A stretch of DNA of 64,000 nucleotides from Orientallactaga sibirica (GCA_036365145.1 JAEOAD010000004.1:52665001-52729000), one strand, 5' to 3'. Positions 46,851 to 58,889 are shown, numbered from the stretch's first letter. The notes: generated from the letters alone by a model not told the origin. Made by a program: numbers and translations.

Positions 46851-46866
46851 CATCCATCCATTTATC
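46798..46866. repeat. (TATC)n, copy 2
   Basis: The shorter partner of the run at 42512-42592. Confidence 0.95.
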
Positions 46867-47825
46867 ATCTATATATCTATCTACCATCTATTATTTTACC
46901 AACATCATGCTGCATCCATTATTTTAACTTCATCATGATTAGATGGTTCAAATATTATACTTTCAATTGTACAGTAGTCTTGTTGATTATTCTATACCTT
47001 TTGCCTTTACATAAACTTAAAATCAATTTGTTGATCTCTACAAAGCCACTTTCAGGGATTTTGAGGAAGGTCCAAATGGAGTCATGAATCAATGTTGGAA
47101 GTATTGTTATTTTAACATTATTGAGTCTTCTAATTTATGAACATGAAATATCATTCCAGTTTCAGACCTTTGGTATCTTTTATCCATGTTTTTATTTAGT
47201 TTTCTATATACAAACCATATGTATAGTTTGCTTTAAAAATTAGACCTAACTATAGTATGTTTTGGTGATATTGTATATGATATTTATAAATAATTTCTAA
47301 TAAATTAATTGTTCTGAATATTGACCTAAATATTTGGTGTTAGTCAAATTTTTTTCTTTGCAGATTATTTGGTAGTTTTCTTCAGTGAATTCATGTTATC
47401 ATTGAATTTCATACTTTAAAACTTATTTGTTTTCTTATTCCAGTTAGAATTTTCAGCATGAAGTTGAATAAAAATAGTAAAATAGAACATCATTGCTTTG
47501 TTCACAATCTTAGGGGAAAAGTGGCTAGTCTTTCACAAGAAAATATAATGCTTGCTGTAAGTGTTTTGTAGCTGTTCTCTACTGAATTGAGGAAATTAAT
47601 AAGTGGAAATAGGCCTAGTGTCCCTTCCAATGAATTGTATCAGGTAAAGCAATAGTAGATACCACTTAACTCAAAGAGAGAAAAATGAAATGCCTACCAC
47701 CAATGATAGCAGTTTCTGAGAATATGCAGCCATATTTAATCTATCCAGATTAACTTGAACTACAAATTGTTTATATTTCTTCCACATAGAAAATATACTC
47801 ACTTATAAATCTCATGAACTATTAT

Positions 47826-47937
47826 CTTCTTACCATATTATCAAGAAGCCCAAGATCTCATCTGAAGTAAAATGTGTCCATATGGATTTTCTTGCCCTTA
47901 CTTGTGAATAATAGGAGTGGAATTATGCCCCTCAAAC

Positions 47938-47981
<44 letters not shown>

Positions 47982-48209
47982 TACACACACATATGAGATA
48001 GAAATAAAATAACATCAGTGGACATAGTTTTGAAAAAGAAAGCATATTGACATCTATGATCCACAGCAATTCTGAAATATAGCCAAGAACTTAGTTGATT
48101 TAAAGAAATTAGAGGCCAGTACACAAAAAAGATTCTCTGAGCCTATTCAATTCTTTACACTGGACTATTTTTTGAACATTCTTAAAAAGTTATTTTAATT
48201 TTTTTATGA
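47826..48209. other. Unique stretch with (CA)n
   Basis: Right flank of the duplication. A (CA)n run of about 40 bp lies at 47938-47978. No gene recognised. Confidence 0.6.
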
Positions 48210-48390
48210 GTGCTGGAGGGATGGCTTAGTGATTAAGGCATTTGTCTGCAAAGCCAAAGGACTCAGGTTCAATTCCTCAGGAACCACATTAGCTAACTTC
48301 GTTTGCAGTGGCTACAGGCCTTGGCATGCCCATTCTTTCTCTCTCCTCTCCCCTTTTTATGTCAGATACATAAATAAATGAAAATAAAAT
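48210..48390 (+). mobile_element. tRNA-headed T+ SINE, first of an inverted pair
   Basis: Head 'gctggagggatggcttagtg', B-box-like 'aggttcaattcc', 'tcgtttgcagtggctacagg', pyrimidine run, AATAAATGAAAATAAAAT tail. It lacks part of the middle body. Confidence 0.85.
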
Positions 48391-48616
48391 ATTATGTTTT
48401 TATGTGAGTGAGAGCAAGAGAGAATTGGTATGCCAGGGCTTTCTAGCCATTACAATAAAACTCTTGATATGTGCGCCACAATATGCACATTTGCGACCTT
48501 GTGTGCATGCGTGACCTTGTGGTTCTGGCTTATATGGTTCTGGGAAGTTGAACCTAGGTCCTTAGGCTTCACAGACAAGTGTCTTAACTGCTAAGTCATC
48601 TCTCCAGCCCCCCTTT
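48391..48616 (-). mobile_element. tRNA-headed T+ SINE, second of an inverted pair
   Basis: Antisense copy meeting the first tail to tail: 'gtgagtgagagcaagagaga', 'ttctagccattacaataaaa', 'aagtcatctctccagcccc'. It carries an extra 'gcgaccttgtgtgcatgcgt' segment that looks like a short internal duplication of 'tgaccttgtg'. Confidence 0.85.
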
Positions 48617-50200
48617 CCTTGGCACTTGATTCTGACTTTGGGCACATTTCACTTTCTGTAACCAGCCTATGCTTACAACCAGTTTTCTCTGCCTGATTTT
48701 TGTCTCAGACTGAAGTACCTGGTTCATTCTGTAGAATTACTGCTTTAATTCACATGGTATAATTCCTTAAAAATCTTTGTAGCCACCATATGTATTAATT
48801 TCTATTCTATTTCATTAGAAAGCTTGGCACTCACAAATATCTTCAAATGTCTCTTTGTTACTTTGGGTACTGGGTGATCCTAGAATAATGCCCTCAAAGT
48901 TTTCAGAAGCCCATTTTTTTAAAAGCGTCTATAGGGTTTGTCTATGAAGGCTTTTTGTCCTTAGGAGTCATTTTGTCCAGATGAAAGGATTCATGAAACA
49001 CCAACTTTCGTCTCTCTGAGGTTGTAAAAAGGGTTTTACACTTTCACCTTTTACTTCATCTTTACTTTTGGCCTATGCTTTACTAAGCAGGACCTGAATT
49101 TGATCTTTTCTCTGAGGCTATTTCTTACTTTTAGCAGTTTTTGTTGGTTTGGAAAGACTGTCCTAAGCTCTTAGTATTTCCTTGAAATTATGCTCAAAAA
49201 CTGAAGGATTTTTTTCTTCTGTTTAATCTCTTTCATCCTTCATTTTGTCATAGATACCTAGAAGATTATATGTCTATAAATATCCTTAGCAACATTTCTC
49301 AGATTATGAAGTTGCCTTGCTAATTCCTCAGTGCTGTAAACAACAGATTGGTTAACTGGTTTCTGTAAATAGCTCAACTATCTTTTTTCTTGCCTTCTAA
49401 TAACATTTTCTTCATTGTTGGCACTGCCTTGACAGGCTCCTGAGTTCATTCAGACTTATCAATAGGTCAAAAAACTGGGTTTTAGAATCTTTGCTATCAT
49501 AGTATTGCCAGTATTTCCAGATGCCAGATACTGCATTGACTATCATAACATAACAAACTGTCTCAGATATTAGAAGCTTAAAGCAAGAGATAGATGATTC
49601 ATTATATCTTATTAGTCAACTACTTGGTTATGCTACCTGGTCTCTATTTCGCTACATGATGTTGAATGATCCAAATTATTCAGAGTCAGCTGGTGGATAG
49701 GATGAATGGGAGTGTTCATATTACTTCACAAAATTATCTGTTGCCTAAGCAATTGGTAGATGGTTGGCTTGATGCCCTGAGAATCTTAAAGATAGCAACT
49801 ACATGTGATATTCACATCTCATAGTACATAGACTCAGCATAGCAGCTCATAGTTCCCACACAGAGTATTCAAAGAGACAAGGAGGTCACAATAGAGTCTT
49901 CTAAGGTCTTGGTCCAGAAATTGATTTGGTCACATTTACAATATATTCTACTAGAATACACACAGAACACAACCACATTCAAGATAATAGTTATAAAGAT
50001 ACCTCTCCGAGAGAAAAGTCCTGATGTTTTGGTCATCTCTCTTATGCCTCCTATTTTTATTGTCAATAGACAGTGGAAAACTGACTCTTCAACTATGGAC
50101 AGAATTTTCTTTCAGTAAATGCCTATTTCCAAGACTTAAAACTTGCTTATCAATTAGTAGAGATTTACTAGGAAAAGTTTTTCTCTTTAAAAATTAAAAT
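48617..50200. other. Unassigned non-coding stretch
   Basis: No family confirmed. 49530-49960 has phrases like 'tatcataacataacaaactg' and 'ggtctctatttcgctacatg' that suggest an old dispersed repeat, but I cannot name it. ORFs are short. Confidence 0.4.
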
Positions 50201-50201
50201 G

Positions 50202-50520
50202 GGGCTGGAGAGATGGCTCAGCTGTTAAAGGGACTTGCTTGCAAAGTCTGCTGGCCTGGGTTTGTTCTCCAGTACTCACATAAAGTCAGATGAACAAAGT
50301 GGCACAGACATCTGGAGTTTATTGAAGCAGCATTATTCATTCTTTCTCCTTCTCTTCTTTCCTTCCTTCCATTCCTTCCCTCCCCCCCCCTCCCTTCCTT
50401 CCTTCCTTCCTTCCTTCCTTCCTTCCTTCCTTCCTTCCTTCCTTCCTTCCTTCCTTCCTTCTTTCCTTTCTTATAATTCTATTTCATCTCTCTCTCTCTC
50501 TAATAAATAAATAAAAATGT
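50202..50520 (+). mobile_element. tRNA-headed T+ SINE with (TTCC)n expansion
   Basis: Head GGGCTGGAGAGATGGCTCAG, body to 'tctggagtttattgaagcag', then the pyrimidine stretch has expanded to about 118 bp of TTCC repeats (50348-50465), then TCTCTC and AATAAATAAATAAA. Confidence 0.9.
50348..50465. repeat. (TTCC)n inside SINE
   Basis: About 25 TTCC units with a C9 interruption near 50383-50392. It explains the PSFLPSFL ORF. Confidence 0.95.
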
Positions 50521-50756
50521 TTTTAAAAAGGTAAAATTAAAAAAAAGCAAATCTTGTTCTTCAGAAGAAAAAGCCTGTAATGCTAAAGGATTATAGAGTT
50601 CTTATTTAGTATGTTTTTATTATTTATTAATAACATTTATAGTCTTAGCCAAGCATCTTTATCTTTGGTTGTAAAATGGGGTTTTATATCTTTGATTTTC
50701 ATATACTTTAGTCTAAATTAGGGGAGTTTGGGGAATGAAAATAATGAAGTAGGCAT
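50521..50756. other. Unique AT-rich stretch
   Basis: Nothing recognised. Confidence 0.45.
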
Positions 50757-50757
50757 G

Positions 50758-51080
50758 TCTGGTAGTTTGAATGTGAATGGATGCCCCCTATAGCCGCAGA
50801 TACTTTTTTTTAATTAAGGTTAAACTTCCTGCTTAAGTCTCTTGCAGCCTTCTGGAGCATGTGTAGCATGAGGGGTGAATCTGATTCCAGGTCTAAGGTG
50901 TGTGGACAGAGTAGGATTGTGATCTAGTGGTGTGGTGTGTTTGTTGGCTATTTGGTTGTTTCTGTTTGGATCTGTGAAAGGGAGCCAGCTTCTTCCACCA
51001 TTGGTGAAAGTTTCCCTGGATCTGTAAGCCTGAAATAAATCCCTCACTCCCATAAACTGTGTCTGGTTTGGATCCTAACA
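50758..51080 (+). mobile_element. MaLR-like LTR
   Basis: It begins 'tgtctggtagtttgaatgtg', carries 'cctgaaataaatccctcact' (polyadenylation signal) and ends 'gtgtctggtttggatcctaa'. This is the standard layout of a rodent MaLR solo LTR. Confidence 0.65.
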
Positions 51081-51700
51081 ACATGGAGCTATCTACAACA
51101 ACATGCTTCCTACTATGACTGGAGCTATCTTGGGAAAATATGAACCATTTCTCAAGATTTTTGTGATGATCAACTATAGAATGATGCTCAAGAATGCAAA
51201 ACATGAAATAGAGGTAAAATAGTGCTATAGTATAGTAATCTGGAGTGTATTTTTAAGATTTTTTATTTAGCCTTTTAAAACTTTTTACCTATATTATTCT
51301 CATGAATTGCTAAATGTCTACTGAGGTTCATTAATTGAAAAATTGTCATGATATATTTTTAAAATTTCTTTTAAATCTATTTACAAGTAAGTCTCATCAC
51401 TCTTACCTGTGCATAGTAGCTTTCCTTACCTATGGCAGTTGGAAATTTTCAGACTAGATGATAACACATCCTGTAGGCTCTATGTTAATTTTCTAATAAT
51501 ACAATTTGATACTTATCAAATTGGCTCCTCAGTGATATCAAGCTGTAAATTTCATGAGAGTGAGTTTTCAAACCAATAACCCATGCAATAAAGCTATCTT
51601 TTTACTTACTACAATGAAAATCTTCAGCTTAGCACATACAAATTAAAACCACTTTTGAGCATTCTAATTCAAAGTAGTTTATTTTAGATAAGCTTTCACA
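51081..51700. other. Unique AT-rich stretch
   Basis: No gene or repeat recognised. Confidence 0.45.
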
Positions 51701-52105
51701 TTCATCCTGACTTTCCAGACACAGAATATGGCCAAACCTTAGCCTTTGCCTCCTGAATTCCCTTCACTGTAGGTATAGTCATAGTTTGCTTGTCCCACTG
51801 CATGATTCAGAGATTCAGATGCACTTGAATCAGCCTCTGCAGAGCCCCGTCCTTGTTAATCCTGGGATAAGAGAATCAAGGAACCTCGCTGCACAAAGTC
51901 TTGAATCCAACCCTCTCCAAAGTCAAACTGCTTTTTAACGAGAACCCATTGCTTCATTGTGCAAATGAGGACACCAGACAGGTGCTCCATCGTGGAATGG
52001 AGTTTAGGGAACACGGTCAATGTTCTTTGAGCAGCACCTTTGACTCAATCATGTATTGGGGAGCAAGGTTCTGATTAATATGCAACGCTACACTTTTCTA
52101 CCTAG
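51701..52105. other. Possible old repeat or conserved block
   Basis: Balanced composition with words like 'cattgtgcaaatgaggacac' that recall a degraded MIR, plus retained CpGs. It may be partly MIR-derived and partly conserved. Undecided. Confidence 0.3.
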
Positions 52106-53170
52106 GTCTAGCATCAGGCTTTTGTTTGGATTTGAAGAAAGATTTATCCCATGAAAAAGGAGTTGCAGTATTTATGTTAAAATAAATAGAAATGAGTACT
52201 AGCAAAATTCAGAAAAACATTGAAGAGAAAGACTCAGTTAGTATGTTTGGAAACTTCAAGTGAACTCAAGAGCAGGAAGTAGAGTGATTAGTTAAGGCTT
52301 CCACACGGCTAGAGGAGTCTCACTGGGGGAGTATTAAAGGAAATCCTGGAATGCTACCATGTTGGAACCTGACATGTAAACACACAGGATAACAGAAAAC
52401 TGCTGGCAGCATGTTATTTAAAAACCATGGCCCTGTCCTTTCAGGTTTTGATACACTTATGTCATTGTCAATTGAATGCTGTATTAGTTTAATATCTTGT
52501 TAGTTTGTTTATAAATATTACATCTATAGTGGGTTTTAATCTAGCTGTGGTTCTCAAAGGTTGAACTGCAGATTAATTTTTTAAAAAGTGTCAGTTATGT
52601 CTGCTTAAATGACATCACTCTGAATGGAAGAAATGTCAGACTTGCACAGAATGTGAACAACACACTGGCTGACGAGATTCAGAATCATCAGATTCACTAC
52701 AGCATTAACAATAAGTGCTATAGGCTTTGATTTCCTCTTCAGGTATAAATTGCATTCCCCCAAAATAATAATAATTAATCATTCTATTATGTGTGGTTTC
52801 ATGGCTATATCTTGCACAGATTTTTTTTTGTTTTAATAAAATCCTGACCAATAATTTTATTATAAGAAATAATTATTTAAAAGTAGTTATATTTAAGCAA
52901 GAGTCCACTGTTTTCACTTTGCAGAGGTTGTAGCATGGGGGATAGAAGATGCTTTTCTCTGCCTGAAACTCCCATTTTTTTTTCTGTACAACAAATTTGT
53001 ATGTAACTATATTTTTTGTTATGAAAGATATTAAAATTTTATAAACAATTAAGTTCAAAATGTTCAAAAAGTTTCAAAATCCCCTTTCAAATTCTAGGCA
53101 GTATATCTAATATTAAGAGCACCATCAAAACAATAGAAGTTTCTGATTTGATGTGAAAATGTGAATGTAT
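52106..53170. other. Unique AT-rich stretch
   Basis: No gene or clear repeat. Around 52600-52740 the sequence is less A/T-biased, but there is nothing specific to report. Confidence 0.45.
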
Positions 53171-53171
53171 G

Positions 53172-53662
53172 TGGGTTTTCTAGAGGAATCGATCTGAAAA
53201 ACATGTGCATATACATTATACATGCTTCCCTTCCTTTCCCACACCATATATATGTATTTAAAAGTAATTGACTAGAATGGCTTTACATGATAGGGGCTGG
53301 GTGGCACAACATTAGCCACCTGCATGCTGGAGGGGCTAAGTAATGGTTCATGAAGCTTGCTGCCTCAATAGTTTCAATGTGGATCAGAAGAGCCGAAAGA
53401 TTCCCAGAGAGTCACTGGTCCTCAGTCAGCAATGGAAGGGCAAAAAAGATGGAGTTGTGAGGAACCACAGCAACCCTAGAGAGATGGTGCACAGGCACGA
53501 GCGGGTAGCTGAAGAGGAGGCAACCAATGCTGCTTTTTCTCTTGGACCTCTTTGTATTCGGGGAGGGTTTTCTCCCCTCAGCTAATCTTACCTGGGAATT
53601 CCTCACCTACCCAGAGGCATACCTCTTAGTTACATTTGACAATCAAGATTAACTATTACGGT
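53172..53662 (+). mobile_element. Old dispersed repeat, family uncertain
   Basis: The start 'gggttttctagaggaatcga', then an A/T 'atatatatgtat' stretch, and the end 'tgacaatcaagattaacta' follow a dispersed mammalian repeat with a 'ttctccagagaaacagaacc'-type opening. The 80-codon ORF at 53343-53585 is inside it and is not a gene. Confidence 0.45.
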
Positions 53663-54044
53663 GAGGAAGATAGATTTTATTCATTAAATACGCTGCCATT
53701 AGCATTTAGTGCTGAGGAAACAAAGCAAATATTGTTGCAATAACAAAGTTTCTATTAATAAAATTGCACAATCAGCTTATATTAGTGCCAGTAATGTAAG
53801 GTTTTGTGTTTATTATACATTGTAAATTATGGTAGGTTAAAAGAAATACCATTTTCTAACTACATTTGCATTCATGTTTTTATTTGGCAAACTAGTCTTT
53901 TAACCACATTTTGACCCTGTTAATCAAGATCTTTGTTTGCATACTCCTCTCCCTCCTCAGCCCTCCTCATCACTTCCCTTCCCTCCTTTTCCCTTATCAT
54001 CTACCTCCCTTCATCTTTCCACCCCTTCACTCCCATTTCAGTTG
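53663..54044. other. Unique stretch, pyrimidine-rich 3' part
   Basis: 53950-54040 is CT-rich (CTCTCCCTCC words). No gene. Confidence 0.45.
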
Positions 54045-54122
54045 TTTGTTAGGTGCTGATGTGTGAACACACAACCTTCCTCATGCCAGACAAGCACTCA
54101 GTCACTGAGAACTCCCCTCCTC
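54045..54122 (-). mobile_element. ID/B4-like SINE head fragment
   Basis: 'catgccagacaagcactcag' and 'tcactgagaactcccctcc' match the antisense tRNA-like head of ID/B4 elements. Confidence 0.5.
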
Positions 54123-55343
54123 TGCACTTTTTATTTCAGTGAGCAATTTTAAGATATTTTTTATTAATGTAATTCATGCATTCTTTACATGCTTTGATCA
54201 AGTGCCTTTTATTTGCTCTGTTTACTTCTTCACATCAAATTACTCACAGTTCATAGTGAATACTATCATGTTGCAATCTATTTAAAGACTATTTGCACAA
54301 AATTAATTCTTATATTACTATGCCATTATGACAGACTGGCACAACTTTGGAGAAGGGCAAAGGAAAGAAAGGTTAGTTTCCTTTCACTACTGACAGTGTT
54401 TCCTGCTGCAATTTGACATCTCATCAAATATTTTTGAAATTTCGTGTACACATTTTTAAAATGCAGAAACTAATACTAAACTGCTTGAAAATAGGGAAAT
54501 TGTGCAAGCTACATTCTTGTTCTATGATAGCAGATTTGCTGATTGTTAGTTTCTTTTTTGATGGGGAATTTTGAATTTTCAGTGTTTATTGACAGAATTG
54601 GAATTATACCCAAAGGCCTTGCCATATCTACTCTGTATTTAGGAAAGTTTGGCTGATGCATTCTATTGATTCTTACCCTATCTTGTGTTTATTGTGTGTG
54701 TACATAGCACCTGACATAGAAGATGTTTAAAACAATATAAAGAACAGATCCTATGAATGAAGGAGAGGAAAATTATATTATTCTATGACACTGTCTTTTA
54801 CGCATAAAAGTTGGGATCAATACTCTCAACATTACATTGGACCCTGGCCTTATATGAGGAAGGTTATAGGAGGTAGTAACACTTAGCTCAAGGAATAGAT
54901 GTAATACTTTAGTAAAACTTTAAAGAATTCCATTGTAAAGATACTATTTTACATAGTGAATAAATTAGTGATTGGTGCTAACCACCTGGATATATAGTGT
55001 TATGACAAAGGCTTATAGTATACATATTAATAAGTTCTCAGTGACCTTCCATCAACTGGACTTAAGATTTGTTGAGTTTTTAAGGAAGTCTTATGAACTC
55101 ATGTGTGCCTGCTAATTATATTGACCAATTCTTCTCTGTTAGCATATTTTATTCACTAGTGCTTAATAACAGGAATATTGGATATTATTAAATAGATCCT
55201 AACAGACATCTAATATCTTTTGCACAACCATATAAAATATAATTTATGTTATAGTCACACATGTTATTTTACCTTAATAGCAACTCCTCTGAATGCATTT
55301 TGTGATTGAGAAAATACATTTATTACAAATACAAAGTTTATTC
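54123..55343. other. Unique AT-rich stretch
   Basis: No gene or repeat recognised. Confidence 0.45.
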
Positions 55344-55344
55344 T

Positions 55345-55695
55345 TCGCCATGATTTGAATATGTTCTCCAGCAGCCTGTGTCAAAGGCCTACACCGAGAA
55401 TAGCACTTCTGTGGGTTGCTGTGGGCCTTCTGGACGTAGAACCTCATAGGAAGGCCATGTATCAATAGAAACATGTTCTCAAAGGAAATTATAGAACTGT
55501 AGTTTCATGACTGTCTAACTCCTGCCTTCTGATGTAAGAAATTTGCTCATCTATGTGCTCCCTAATTGCTAGTGGCCTCTTTACCAGACTCACAAAGCAG
55601 TGCAGCTACTATCTAGAAACATGAATTAAATACATCTTTCTCTTTTTAATTGCCTTGAGTATTTCACTATAGCATTGGAAAGCTGATGAATATAA
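55345..55695 (+). mobile_element. MaLR-like LTR
   Basis: The start 'cgccatgatttgaatatgtt', an internal 'gaattaaatacatctttctc' near the polyadenylation position, and the end 'tatagcattggaaagctgat' fit a diverged MaLR solo LTR. Confidence 0.6.
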
Positions 55696-56238
55696 ACTTC
55701 AGTTAGTCTCAAGAATTATTTAAAGTAACAAACTCCATGTTTAAAAAATTTTGATATGGAGCATATTGTATAAGAAAAATAATTTTAAAATGTATGGATG
55801 AGTGAAATTTTACTAAGAAAGGAATGAAACAAGATTGCAAAGAGGGTATAATTGCACATGTAGAGTCTTGAAGAAGACAGAGAATAGTATTGTTAAAGTA
55901 ACTCAAAGGATAGATCATGAGGTGGAATTTGCTTATCAAGTCTCCTGAAGCACAAATTAGGAAACCACAACAAGCCTCCAGTATTTATACAATGTTTTAG
56001 AAAATGTGAAAAGAATATGTACTTTATCTTCATTATATTATATTTAGATTTTACATATTTAACATGTAGATATCTTTTTAAGATTTATAGTCACTCTATT
56101 GACAATATATTTACAAGTTACATTTCTATGTAGTAACATAAATTTTAATATGTATCTCAGAGAAAAATCACTTAATTGGAATTAGTTATTAAATAAGAGA
56201 AGCACTCTATACTACATTGATTTATCAATTTTTAAATT
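55696..56238. other. Unique AT-rich stretch
   Basis: Nothing recognised. Confidence 0.45.
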
Positions 56239-56239
56239 A

Positions 56240-56463
56240 AAAAATATGTTATATACTTATTTGAGAAGGAGAGAGAGAGAGAAAGAGAGAGAGAGAAAGA
56301 GGCAGATGGAGAGAATGGGTCCTCCAGGGCCTCCAGACACTGCAAACAAACTCCAGATGCATTTGCCACCATGTGTATGTGGCTTATGTGGGTACTGAAT
56401 TGAGCCTAGGTCCTTAGGCTTCACAGGCAAATGCCTTCAAAACTAAGTGATCTCTCCAGCCCC
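56240..56463 (-). mobile_element. tRNA-headed T+ SINE (jerboa-type)
   Basis: Antisense layout: (GA)n with GAAAGAG interruptions, 'gggtcctccagggcctccag', 'gtccttaggcttcacaggca', 'aagtgatctctccagcccc'. Confidence 0.9.
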
Positions 56464-56739
56464 CAGTTTATCCATTTTTATGAAATTAAAATACTGGTAT
56501 GATTTCCACATTTCACTTACGTTTGCTTATAAATTATCTACTGACTTATGAGGAAGAGTGATTATGTTAAGCTTAATTGATATGCAAACTTCTTTTAAAG
56601 TACCTTAAAACTCCAATTATGAGATTTTTACTCCTAATAATCCAAAATGAAATCAGTTAATATTCCAAAATTTAGTCAAATAACTAATTTTAATTAATTT
56701 ATATTATAATTCAATATTCAGGTAATATCACTCAGCATG
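56464..56739. other. Unique AT-rich stretch
   Basis: Nothing recognised. Confidence 0.45.
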
Positions 56740-58060
56740 TGATCCTTCTTCCAAGATAATGGCTGAATGATAGTGAAACCAACCATTCCACATAGCCTGC
56801 AAAAATCATGCAGCAAGAGTCAGTAACTTGAGACCACTTGTTCATGGCTAGGAGACCATTCAGAGATGAACAATAGAACACTCAGATTAAGAAATGAAAC
56901 CTGAAATTTTCAAGAAAGTAGGCGATCAAGTATTAAAACAAAATGAAGAGGTTTCAGGAATCATCCCACTGTGGCCAAAATTCAAACCTACATCCCAAAT
57001 TTCCTTGATTTGGAAGAGAGTTTCCCATACTTGGGAATGACAGTGAAACCTGACAATGTATGCACTGAATTAAAGGGAAAGACCTAGAAAAAGCATGGGA
57101 AGAGAGGATGTGGCAATCTTGAGAAGACACTTATAGGACAATGTGGTAGTCGAGAAATGGTATTTGTTGGAGAGTTTTCTGTAAAAGCCGCCCTCCCCCC
57201 CCAAAAAAAAAATAGATGCAGAGCAACAGAAACAAAACAATGCTCAATTATGACTTTGCTCTACTGTGAACATAAAACAAAATTATAAACTTCAAAGTGG
57301 ATACATATCAGAACGGCAAGAAACAAAGTTTGACAAACCCAAAGAGACTATTGAGGACATGACAGTAATACAGAAATAATTACTGAGTACATGGTGCTCA
57401 AAGGAAAATAAATATATTTGATGAATAAAAGAAACAGAATGAAAACATTCAGAGACAAAATATTGGTATGATTGGAGCCCAAGATTAATAAAATACAGTG
57501 GGTTGAAAAAACTAAAATTTAAAATAATAATTTAAAAATATTCTTGAAGTAAAAAAGGACCTAGTTATACTTATTAAAAAAACTCTCCTTCACTGGGAAG
57601 AATTTAATCCCAATAAAATTACTAGATATTGAAGATAAAGTAAAATAAATACTTTAGGTTTTGAGCATTCAAAAGAGCTAATTTAAAAAGAAAAGAAAAT
57701 CAACTTGACTACAAAATTTTTGAAAGCAACATATAATAAAGAAAACCATGTAGACAGGTTTTAAAATTAATGTTAATAATTTATTTATTTATTTTTATTT
57801 AATAAAGCACGGTCTCATTTCACTTTGTAGCCCTGGCTGAGTTTGAACTTGCAATGTAGAACTAGCTGGTCTCAGGCTTGTAGTGATCTCCTGCCACTAT
57901 TTTCCAAGTGCTGTGATTACAGGTGTCCACCACTATGCCAGGTCTGAAAAAAAAAATGCTCTCAAGAAACTCTAGGAAGGACAGACAGACGTTATATCCT
58001 TCAAATTTTCTTCTAAATGTTGAATCCTAGAATAAATAAAGACATTATACCATGATCACT
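56740..58060 (+). mobile_element. Ancient L1M 5'-region remnant
   Basis: 'cttccaagataatggctgaa', 'catgcagcaagagtcagtaa' and 'atatccttcaaattttcttc' with 'gaataaataaagacatta' follow the order of the 5' region of old L1M elements. It is A-rich and coding capacity is lost. A B1 interrupts it at 57795-57952. Confidence 0.45.
57795..57952 (-). mobile_element. B1 (7SL-derived) SINE
   Basis: Antisense landmarks: 'gtagccctggctgagtttga', 'gtgatctcctgccactattt', 'ccaagtgctgtgattacagg', 'caccactatgccaggtctg'. Confidence 0.85.
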
Positions 58061-58530
58061 TACTAAATATCCTGCATGTAGAAAAAATATCTAATTTTAA
58101 TTTGGTAGTGGGAATTTTGGGAAGTAGACTGGTAATCAAAACTAAAGACATTTGGATGGGGTGAAGGATGGAAGAGTAGCATGTGATTTCTGAAAAAGTG
58201 CATGATCAAGTAGAAGTGAGCCAGTGAAGAAGAAAATGAAAAGAGAACAGGGAAAGTTTCAACCAGGGGAACAAGCCTATGCAATGTGATGCAGTTAGAA
58301 CAATGGGGTAAAAAATTATATTTAAAGCTAAAGGACCCAATAGGAGAAGCTTAGGTAAGAAAAGAGAACTAAGAATAATATACAGAGACATTGGTAGAAA
58401 AGTAAAATAAAATCTTATATTTCCTAGAATTAAAAAATCTGAAATGAGTAGCAAATGAAGGATAAAAGAATAAAAGGAACAATGACAATAGAATATACTG
58501 AAAGACACCTAAGTATAATACAATAAATTA
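58061..58530. other. Purine-rich unique stretch
   Basis: GA-rich on the plus strand, which yields long pyrimidine-coded ORFs on the minus strand (up to 100 codons). No known protein. Confidence 0.45.
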
Positions 58531-58577
58531 TATATATATATATATATATGTATATGTGTGTGTGTGTGTGTGTGTGT
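58531..58577. repeat. (TA)n(TG)n microsatellite
   Basis: About 18 bp of TA runs into about 24 bp of TG. Confidence 0.93.
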
Positions 58578-58659
58578 CAGAGGTAACATAAAATATGATG
58601 GTCATATTACTTCACACAGGTAGGATTAATCATTTATTTGAGAATATTTCTATCATTTA

Positions 58660-58862
58660 TATATTTATTTTTAAATTTTATTTATTTATTTACAAGCCAA
58701 GAGAGAGGCTATGGACATGCTAAGGCCTCTTTCCACTGAAAATAGACTTGAGATATAGACACCACTTTGTGCATTTGGCTTTATGTGGGTACTGGAGAGT
58801 TGAACCCAGGACATCATGCTCTGTAAGCAAGCACCTTTAACCATGGAGCCGTCTCCAAACCT
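58660..58862 (-). mobile_element. tRNA-headed T+ SINE (diverged)
   Basis: Antisense layout with an A/T-rich tail, a shortened purine run, 'aaggcctctttccactgaaa', 'ctttatgtgggtactggaga', 'accatggagccgtctccaaa'. Confidence 0.8.
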
Positions 58863-58889
58863 CTATATCATGTACTTATTTTGATTTCA

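Larger units (their letters stand above)
43548..47825. repeat. Tandem duplication, copy 2 (4278 bp)
   Basis: It is collinear with copy 1 from first to last base. Net offset moves 4279, 4280, 4281, 4289, 4288, 4286, 4274 and up to 4278, through changes confined to homopolymers and short repeats plus 2 substitutions: 41869 C versus 46155 A, and one T-to-G in the poly-T run at about 45173. Confidence 0.97.

Noticed and set aside
38823..47825. Possibility that the duplication carries a gene or viral element
   Set aside because: The unit contains only SINE, old L1 pieces, microsatellites and unassigned AT-rich DNA. No retroviral or other viral genes were seen.
53343..53585. 80-codon ORF with charged residues
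   Set aside because: It lies wholly inside a dispersed old repeat (53172-53662).
58206..58508. 100-codon hydrophobic minus ORF resembling a membrane protein
   Set aside because: It arises from a GA-rich plus strand, which codes for Phe, Leu, Ser and Ile runs on the complement. No family match is apparent.
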